A DNA stretch of 36,852 nucleotides from CAIKMD01 sp035277525. Lineage in GTDB: Bacteria; Pseudomonadota; Alphaproteobacteria; ATCC43930; CGMCC-115725. Under the pieces are notes generated by a model. The model did not search any database. It saw nothing but the letters and a program-made list of their open reading frames with translations, and had not been told where the DNA came from. The position numbers and the translations under genes are program-made. Positions within the stretch are counted from its first letter, which is position 1; each line of letters begins with the position of its first letter. This document shows positions 31,697 through 36,852 of this stretch, in pieces. The stretch is from positions 1 to 36,852 of the forward strand of contig DATEKH010000156.1 in the NCBI GenBank assembly GCA_035277525.1, in the 5' to 3' direction.

Positions 31697-34090
31697 CTAT
31701 CGCGTGTTTTTCGCCCCCGCGATCAGATCGCTTAAGAGCGCGGGGGTCATCGGCACTTCCGCGATCTTCAGTCCCAATGGCGCCAGCGCGTCGTTGACGG
31801 CGCAGGATATCGCAGCCGGCGCGCCCATATAACCCGCCTCGCCCGAGCCTTTCTGGCCGAAGGCGGTGAGCGGTGAGGGGGTGCAGTGATCCACCACCCG
31901 GATGTCCGGCACCTCATGCGCCGAGGGCAGGAGATAATCCATGAAGGTGCCGCTCAGGAATTGGCCGGTCTCATCGTAGCGGAAGCGCTCATAAAGCGCC
32001 GCGCCGATGCCATGAGCAACGCCGCCATAGATCATGCCGTGGACGATGTCGGGATTGATCATCACGCCGCAATCATGGCCGACGAGATAAGGCCCGAGCG
32101 CGACTTGCCCGGTGATGCGATCGATCTCGGCATAGACCACATGCGCCTCGAAGGCATAGCAGGGATACATCTGCACGCGGCCATCCGCGGTCGGCAAGGC
32201 ACCGCCGGTCGGCACTTCGAGCACGTGCGTCGATTGCAGGCCGGGCTCCATGCCCTCCGGCAATTCGTGGAATTTGCGGTGCGCGATCTCGACGATCTCT
32301 TCCCATGAGACTTTTTGTACGGGATCGCGGCGCAACCGCACCGCGCCATCGGCGTAGTCGACCTCGTCGGGCACGGCGCCGAGTTTCTTCGCGCCGATGG
32401 CGATCGCGGCGGCTTTGAGCTTCTTGGCCGCACCCGCTGCAGCGCCGCCCAGCATGATCGCCATCCGGCTGCCGACCGCGCTGTTCGACGGCAGAGCGCC
32501 GAGCGAATCCGCCCGGACGACGCGGATGGTCTCGGGATCGCGCTCGAGGATCTCGCCGACCACGGTCGAAGCGAGCGTCTCATGCCCCTGCCCAGACGAG
32601 TTTGTGTTCATCGTGACGACAATGGCGCCGTAGAGATCGACTTTGATCGAGCAGGACTCCATCCAGGTCGTGGTCTGGTTCTTCGGGTTGAACAGCGGCT
32701 CGAAAGCCGAGTTGCCGCCCGAAGGCTCGAGGCAGCAGGCAATGCCGATGCCGGCGAGTTTGCCCGCGGCGCGCGCCGCGGCGCGGCGCTTCAAGAGCGC
32801 CGGGTAGTCCGCTCCGGCGAGCGCCTTTTCCAGCACCGCGTGATAGTCGCCGCTGTCATAGGTGCTGCCCGAGGGAATGGTATAGGGAAACTCCTCGGCG
32901 CGGATGAGATTGGCGCGGCGCAAAGCGATGCGATCGATCCCGAGCCGCGCCGCGATGCGGTCGATTGTGGTCTCGAGCGCAAAATTCGTCGGCGCCTGGC
33001 CGAAGCCGCGCACCGCCTCTTGCGGCGTCTTGTTGGTGGTGACGCTGATCGCCTCGTACTCGACGCTGTTGACACGATAGGGACCGCAGATCGCGCCGAC
33101 GGGCTTGCCCAATTGCAGCGGCGCGCGCCCGGCATGCGCGCCGCAATCATCGAGCGCGCGGATCTTGAGCGAGCGCACGATGCCGTCCTTGGTGAAGGCC
33201 GCCTCGATATCGAAGATGCGGTCGGGACCCTGAGCGTCGCCGCCGCGCATATTCTCGAGCCGGTCTTCCATCAGCCGCACCGGCTCGCCGAGACGCCGTG
33301 CCAGATAGCCGACAAGAATCGAGTGCTTCAAGCCGCGCTTGACGCCATAGGAGCCGCCGACATCGACATCGAAATGGACTCGCAGCGCGTTGCCGGGCAT
33401 GCGCAGCGCACGCGCGAGCTGATCCGGGTATTTGGGCATCTGGACCGAAGCCCACACATCGAGCAGCTGGCTCGCCGGGTTCCAATTCGCGACGACACCG
33501 AAGGTCTCGATCGGCACGGTCGAGCTGCGATGCCATCGCGCGCGCAGCTTGATCCGGTCATCGGCCGCGGAAAAATCCTCGGCGACCGATCCCCAGGTCC
33601 ATTTGTGGCGGAAGAGCACGTTGGAGCCGTGATCGGGATGCACCACCGGCGCGTCCGGGCGAATCGCCGCTTCAGGATCGATCACCGGCGTAAGCGGCTC
33701 GTAATCGACCTCGACCAGCTCGGCAGCATCCTCGGCGAGCGCGCGGCTCTCGGCGACCACGGCCGCCACCCACTCGCCGACATAGCGCGCCATGCCATGC
33801 GCCAGCGGATAGCGGCGCAATTTCGGCGCATCGAGGCCGCTCATCATCGGCTCGGTCGCGGCGGCGAGATCGGCGCCGATCGCGACCGCGCGCACGCCGG
33901 GCAGCGCGAGCGCGGCTTTCGCGTCGATGTTACGGATGCGCGCGAAGGGATAGGGGCTCGCCACCAGCGCGACATGCAGCATATCGGGCAGCGCGACATC
34001 GGCGACGAAGCGCCCCGAGCCTGCGAGGAAGCGGCGATCCTCCTTGGCCCGTCGCTTCTTCGCGATATAGCGGAATTGGGGCTCAGCCAC
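31697..34090 (-). CDS. Molybdenum hydroxylase large subunit (xanthine dehydrogenase/CoxL family)
   Basis: 797 residues. The N-terminal a/b hammerhead domain (about 15-130) leads to molybdopterin-cytosine-dinucleotide-binding domains. Q-E-A-V-R-G-F-G-Q-A-P-T-N at about 341-353 occupies the active-site loop; true CO dehydrogenases have A-Y-R-C-S-F-R there, so this is not a form I CO dehydrogenase. G-Q-G-H-E-T (about 500) and G-Q-K-G-S-G-E-A-G near the C-terminus carry the molybdenum-proximal Gln and catalytic Glu. Such enzymes hydroxylate aromatic N-heterocycles or aldehydes with water as oxygen source. It overlaps the iron-sulfur subunit gene by 8 bases. Confidence 0.92.
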   Translation of the reverse strand: MAEPQFRYIAKKRRAKEDRRFLAGSGRFVADVALPDMLHVALVASPYPFARIRNIDAKAALALPGVRAVAIGADLAAATEPMMSGLDAPKLRRYPLAHGMARYVGEWVAAVVAESRALAEDAAELVEVDYEPLTPVIDPEAAIRPDAPVVHPDHGSNVLFRHKWTWGSVAEDFSAADDRIKLRARWHRSSTVPIETFGVVANWNPASQLLDVWASVQMPKYPDQLARALRMPGNALRVHFDVDVGGSYGVKRGLKHSILVGYLARRLGEPVRLMEDRLENMRGGDAQGPDRIFDIEAAFTKDGIVRSLKIRALDDCGAHAGRAPLQLGKPVGAICGPYRVNSVEYEAISVTTNKTPQEAVRGFGQAPTNFALETTIDRIAARLGIDRIALRRANLIRAEEFPYTIPSGSTYDSGDYHAVLEKALAGADYPALLKRRAAARAAGKLAGIGIACCLEPSGGNSAFEPLFNPKNQTTTWMESCSIKVDLYGAIVVTMNTNSSGQGHETLASTVVGEILERDPETIRVVRADSLGALPSNSAVGSRMAIMLGGAAAGAAKKLKAAAIAIGAKKLGAVPDEVDYADGAVRLRRDPVQKVSWEEIVEIAHRKFHELPEGMEPGLQSTHVLEVPTGGALPTADGRVQMYPCYAFEAHVVYAEIDRITGQVALGPYLVGHDCGVMINPDIVHGMIYGGVAHGIGAALYERFRYDETGQFLSGTFMDYLLPSAHEVPDIRVVDHCTPSPLTAFGQKGSGEAGYMGAPAAISCAVNDALAPLGLKIAEVPMTPALLSDLIAGAKNTR

Positions 34091-34586
34091 GGCGCGGCTC
34101 CGGCCGGTTGAGGCCGCTCATGCGTTCGGCGGCGAGCTTCACCGCTTCGACGATCTGCTTGTACCCGGTGCAGCGGCAGAGATTGCCGCCGATCGCCTCG
34201 CGAATATCTTCCTCCGACGGCGCCGCCTCTTTCATCAACAGCGCGTGCGCGGCGATCAGCATGCCCGGCGTACAGAAGCCGCATTGCAAGGCGTGCACCT
34301 CCCAGAAGCAATCCTGCAGCACGCTCAAGGCGCCCGGCTCGGGCGCCAAGCCCTCGACCGTGGTGATCGTGGCGCCATCCGCCTGCACGGCGAAGATCAG
34401 GCACGAGCGGATCGCCCGGCCATCGAGCAGCACCGAGCAGGCACCGCAGACGCCGTGCTCGCAACCGGTATGCGTCCCTGTGAGGCGCAGCTCGTCGCGC
34501 AGGAAATCAACCAGCGTCTGGCGCGCGGCAACGCGGCCTCGCCGCTTGCGGCCATTGACGGTGAGCGCGATCTCGTGCTGCGACAT
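34083..34586 (-). CDS. Molybdenum hydroxylase small subunit, two [2Fe-2S] clusters
   Basis: 167 residues. The plant-ferredoxin-like N-terminal cluster uses C-E-H-G-V-C-G-A-C (about 42-50) and a fourth Cys in R-S-C. The second cluster in the helical C-terminal domain uses C-G-F-C-T-P-G-M (about 101-108) and C-R-C-T-G (about 136-140). It carries electrons between the molybdenum site and FAD. No twin-arginine signal, so the complex is cytoplasmic. Two bases separate it from the FAD subunit gene upstream. Confidence 0.95.
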   Translation of the reverse strand: MSQHEIALTVNGRKRRGRVAARQTLVDFLRDELRLTGTHTGCEHGVCGACSVLLDGRAIRSCLIFAVQADGATITTVEGLAPEPGALSVLQDCFWEVHALQCGFCTPGMLIAAHALLMKEAAPSEEDIREAIGGNLCRCTGYKQIVEAVKLAAERMSGLNRPEPRRG

Positions 34587-34588
34587 GG

Positions 34589-35473
34589 TCAGGCTCTCGC
34601 CGTCAGTGCTTCATCGCGCGCCGCTTCGATCGCGCGCACGGCGAGCGCGCCGGCGACGCGGCGGCGGTAATCGGCGGAGGCATGCGCGTCGGTGATCGGA
34701 TCGAGCGCTGCTTCGACGGCGCGCGACGTGGCGGCGAGGTCGCCCGGCTCGAGCCGCGTGCCGAGCAGCCGCGCTTCCACCGCCTCGAGGCGCTTCGGAG
34801 CAGGCTCGGCGCCGCCGATGGCGAGCGCGAGCCGGCGGCAGACCCGATCCGCATCGAGCACCAGTTGACACGAGGCCGCGACCAGCGCGAAGTCGCTACG
34901 CCTCAAACTCATCTCCTCGAATCCGGTGCCGAGCCGGCCCTTGTCGCGCCACACCGGGAAGCGCACGCGCGTCAAGCAATCCTCCGGCGCCAGCACGGTG
35001 GTCATGGCGCCGAGGAAGAACGCGGTGATCGGGATCACGCGCTCGCCCGTCGTCGAGCGCACGACAAGCTCGGCGTCGAGTGTGCGCGCGACGAGGCCAA
35101 TCTCGGCCGCGGGATCGGCGTTGCAGAGGCTGCCGCCGATCGTGCCGCGATTGCGCGTCTGGGGATGGCCGACCATCTTCAGCGCCTTGACGAGAAGCGG
35201 CAGGCGGCGCGCGAGAACGGCATCGCCAAGCGCGTCGGCCTGGCGCGTGGCTGCGCCGATGGCGACGCCGTCTGTCTCATCGGCGATGCCCTGGATTTCT
35301 TCGATGCGCGCGATATCGACGATCAGCGCCGGGCGCGCGAGCCGCATGACCAGCAGCGGTACGAGCGTCTGCCCGCCCGCAATGAGCTTGCCGTCGCCCG
35401 ATGCGCCATCGAGCAGCCGGCAGGCCTCGGCGACCGTCGCGGCGCGCGCATAGTCGAAATCGGCGGCTTTCAT
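34589..35473 (-). CDS. Molybdenum hydroxylase medium subunit, FAD-binding
   Basis: 294 residues from ATG 35473; the longer open frame upstream runs over another gene. The FAD domain shows I-A-G-G-Q-T-L-V-P-L-L (about 31-41) and R-G-T-I-G-G-S-L-C-N-A-D-P-A-A-E (about 104-119), the two diphosphate-binding loops of the CoxM/NicA family. A CO-dehydrogenase-type C-terminal domain follows. The order medium-small-large is that of coxMSL operons. It receives electrons from the iron-sulfur subunit and passes them on to the cell's acceptor. Confidence 0.93.
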   Translation of the reverse strand: MKAADFDYARAATVAEACRLLDGASGDGKLIAGGQTLVPLLVMRLARPALIVDIARIEEIQGIADETDGVAIGAATRQADALGDAVLARRLPLLVKALKMVGHPQTRNRGTIGGSLCNADPAAEIGLVARTLDAELVVRSTTGERVIPITAFFLGAMTTVLAPEDCLTRVRFPVWRDKGRLGTGFEEMSLRRSDFALVAASCQLVLDADRVCRRLALAIGGAEPAPKRLEAVEARLLGTRLEPGDLAATSRAVEAALDPITDAHASADYRRRVAGALAVRAIEAARDEALTARA

Positions 35474-35574
35474 GACGTCGCCCCGGCAAGGGCCGCCGAA
35501 GGCGGCTCCGGCCAGGTCAAAAGACCGGATTTGTTCATCACGACAAACCGTTATTGCACGCCGAGGGGACCCGC

Positions 35575-36804
35575 TCAACCCTTGTCGGGCCAGCGCGGTT
35601 GAAGGCGAACATGCTCGGGCCGGATGCCGACGCCGAGCAGCCGCGCGGTCAGCCGGCGCAGCAGCGGAAAGCGCTGAACGAGCCGCACGAAAAGCGGCAG
35701 TTTGAGCGCTCCCGGCGAGCCCAGCGCACGCGAGAGGACGCGGTTCTGTACCGCGATCTGGAAGGCTTGCGTCACGCGCATCGGAAAGACGCGCCGCCGC
35801 TCGACGCGCGCGAGATCGCTCTCGCCGACCTGACGCGCGGAGAGCGGCCCGGCCAGCAGATTGGCGGCGGCGACGGCATCCTGGATCGCGAGATTGACGC
35901 CAACCCCGCCCACCGGCGACATGGCATGCGCCGCATCGCCGATGCATAAGAGGCCGGGACGATGCCAGCGCTTCAAGCGGTTGACCTGAACGGTCAGCAG
36001 CTTGACCTTGTCCCAATCGTCGAGCCCGCCGACACGATCGGCCACATAAGGCGCGAGCCCGGCGATGCGGGCGCGGAATTCCGCAATTCCCTTCGCATGC
36101 ACGGCATCGAGCGTGCCCTTCGGGATCACGTAGCCGAATTGCCATTGCGTGCCGCGATCGATGGCGATGAGAACGCGTCCCGCATCGAAACGCCCCATCG
36201 TCTCGTCCGGATCGGTGGGACGGCGCGGCAGGTCGAACCACAACACGTCCATGGGTGCGCCGATCTCTTCGACGGGAAGGCCCGCTCGCGCGCGCATCAG
36301 CGAGGTGCGGCCATCGGCGGCGATGACGAGATCGGTGCGGATTTCGAGCGGTCCGCGCGGGCCTTGCGCCGTCACCCCGGCGATGCGGCCGTCGTCTTCG
36401 ATCACGCCCGTCGCCTCGGTCCGCATCTTGAGCGCGAAGGTCGGATAGCGCGCGCCGTGCTGCGCCAGGAAATCGAGGAAATCCCATTGCGGCATGAAGG
36501 CGATGAAGGGAATGCGCAGCTTCGCTCGGTCGAAGTCGGCGACCACGCCTTTGAGCGCGCCGAACTGGAAGGCAAGGCGATGTGCCTCCTCATGCGGCAG
36601 CCTTAAGAGCTCCTCGAAGCTGCCGAGCTCCTGCATCAGCTCGAGGGTCGACGGGTGGATCGTGTCGCCGCGGAAATCGCGGAAGAAGTCGGCGTGCTTT
36701 TCCAGCACCACGACGTCGACGCCGGCGCGCGCCAGCAGCAATCCCGCCATCACCCCGGCCGGCCCGCCGCCGGCGACGCAGCATCGCACCGCTACTTTTT
36801 GCAT
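35575..36804 (-). CDS. FAD-dependent aromatic-ring monooxygenase (PHBH-like family)
   Basis: 409 residues, group A flavoprotein. G-G-G-P-A-G-V-M-A-G at about 12-21 binds ADP of FAD. R-G-D-T-I-H-P-S-T-L-E-L-M at about 44-56 is a family marker. D-L-V-I-A-A-D-G-R-T-S at about 158-168 is the DG motif for NAD(P)H. L-L-C-I-G-D-A-A-H-A-M-S-P-V-G-G-V-G-V-N at about 285-304 closes the FAD site. Such enzymes put a hydroxyl on phenolic or hydroxypyridine rings. It is the first visible gene of the leftward operon. ATG 36804 has only a weak ribosome site. The 48 bases beyond hold an AT-rich TATAAAG (minus strand) that could be a -10 box; the rest of the promoter is off the window. Confidence 0.9.
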   Translation of the reverse strand: MQKVAVRCCVAGGGPAGVMAGLLLARAGVDVVVLEKHADFFRDFRGDTIHPSTLELMQELGSFEELLRLPHEEAHRLAFQFGALKGVVADFDRAKLRIPFIAFMPQWDFLDFLAQHGARYPTFALKMRTEATGVIEDDGRIAGVTAQGPRGPLEIRTDLVIAADGRTSLMRARAGLPVEEIGAPMDVLWFDLPRRPTDPDETMGRFDAGRVLIAIDRGTQWQFGYVIPKGTLDAVHAKGIAEFRARIAGLAPYVADRVGGLDDWDKVKLLTVQVNRLKRWHRPGLLCIGDAAHAMSPVGGVGVNLAIQDAVAAANLLAGPLSARQVGESDLARVERRRVFPMRVTQAFQIAVQNRVLSRALGSPGALKLPLFVRLVQRFPLLRRLTARLLGVGIRPEHVRLQPRWPDKG

Positions 36805-36852
36805 GGGAATTCCCCGCCTGCCCCCTGTTCAACTTTATATCAGCAAAGCAGC

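Noticed and set aside
32315..34111. 598-residue open frame opposite the molybdenum hydroxylase large subunit
   Set aside because: Arg/Ala/Asp-rich by-product of codon bias; the minus strand contains a complete hydroxylase subunit.
31697..35473. Aerobic CO dehydrogenase (coxMSL)
   Set aside because: Gene order fits, but the large subunit lacks the A-Y-R-C-S-F-R active-site loop and has A-V-R-G-F-G-Q, so another substrate is likely.
35478..35530. Hairpins before the FAD subunit gene (GCCGCC/GGCGGC and GGTC-AAAA-GACC) as a terminator
   Set aside because: Neither is followed by a T tract on the minus strand and both lie within an apparent operon. They could affect the transcript but the evidence is too weak to call.
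34589..36487. Apparent fusion of the FAD subunit with a long N-terminal extension
   Set aside because: The extension is another frame of the neighbouring monooxygenase gene; the normal N-terminus begins at ATG 35473.

Overview
The window is a GC-rich chromosomal segment of an alphaproteobacterium. The evidence for this is the dnaX-ffs neighbourhood, a GTTC-N7-GTTC LexA box (the alphaproteobacterial SOS consensus), a CycM-type membrane-anchored cytochrome c, and the order pheA-kdsB / cycM-hisN. The pattern fits Rhizobiales or Rhodospirillales; I cannot name a genus. Coding is dense, no gap exceeds 300 bases, and I saw no tRNA, rRNA, CRISPR array or transposase.

Left part (1-8.3 kb), mostly housekeeping: the 5' end of dnaX, the SRP RNA, a Sel1-repeat lipoprotein and nudC. 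Next comes a small accessory island with a toxin-like gene ending in a D-W-H-H-I-V-E-Q HNH-type motif, followed by a HEAT-like DUF2019-type protein that is probably its immunity partner. A perfect LexA box lies inside the likely promoter of the toxin gene. After that are pheA and kdsB (leftward) and cycM and hisN (rightward).

Middle part (8.3-21 kb): a yejABEF-type peptide ABC importer. Between yejE and yejF sits a 447-bp insert that encodes a four-helix-bundle protein of the 23S rRNA intervening-sequence type. It is bounded by five copies of the heptamer TNTAAGC on the left and four copies of its reverse complement on the right. A strong Shine-Dalgarno sequence is stranded left of the insert, and yejF has none of its own, so the insert seems to have parted yejF from its ribosome binding site. 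Downstream lie a DUF2628-like membrane protein, an M17 aminopeptidase with a TTG start, a glutathione S-transferase, and malate synthase A preceded by a tandem glycine riboswitch. An orphan peptide-binding protein and a small unknown protein follow.

Right part (21-36.8 kb), catabolic: an amidase, two adjacent cupins, a tripartite-tricarboxylate-type binding protein, an alpha/beta hydrolase and an isochorismatase-like amidohydrolase. A leftward run of nine genes then follows: FAD aromatic monooxygenase, three molybdenum hydroxylase subunits, an SsuABC-type importer, an amidohydrolase-2 decarboxylase and a UbiD decarboxylase. The last five are joined by 4-base stop/start overlaps. Together these resemble a pathway for uptake, hydroxylation, decarboxylation, ring opening and deamidation of an N-heteroaromatic or aromatic carboxylate, comparable in enzyme classes to nicotinate and picolinate degradation. 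The substrate is not known from sequence.
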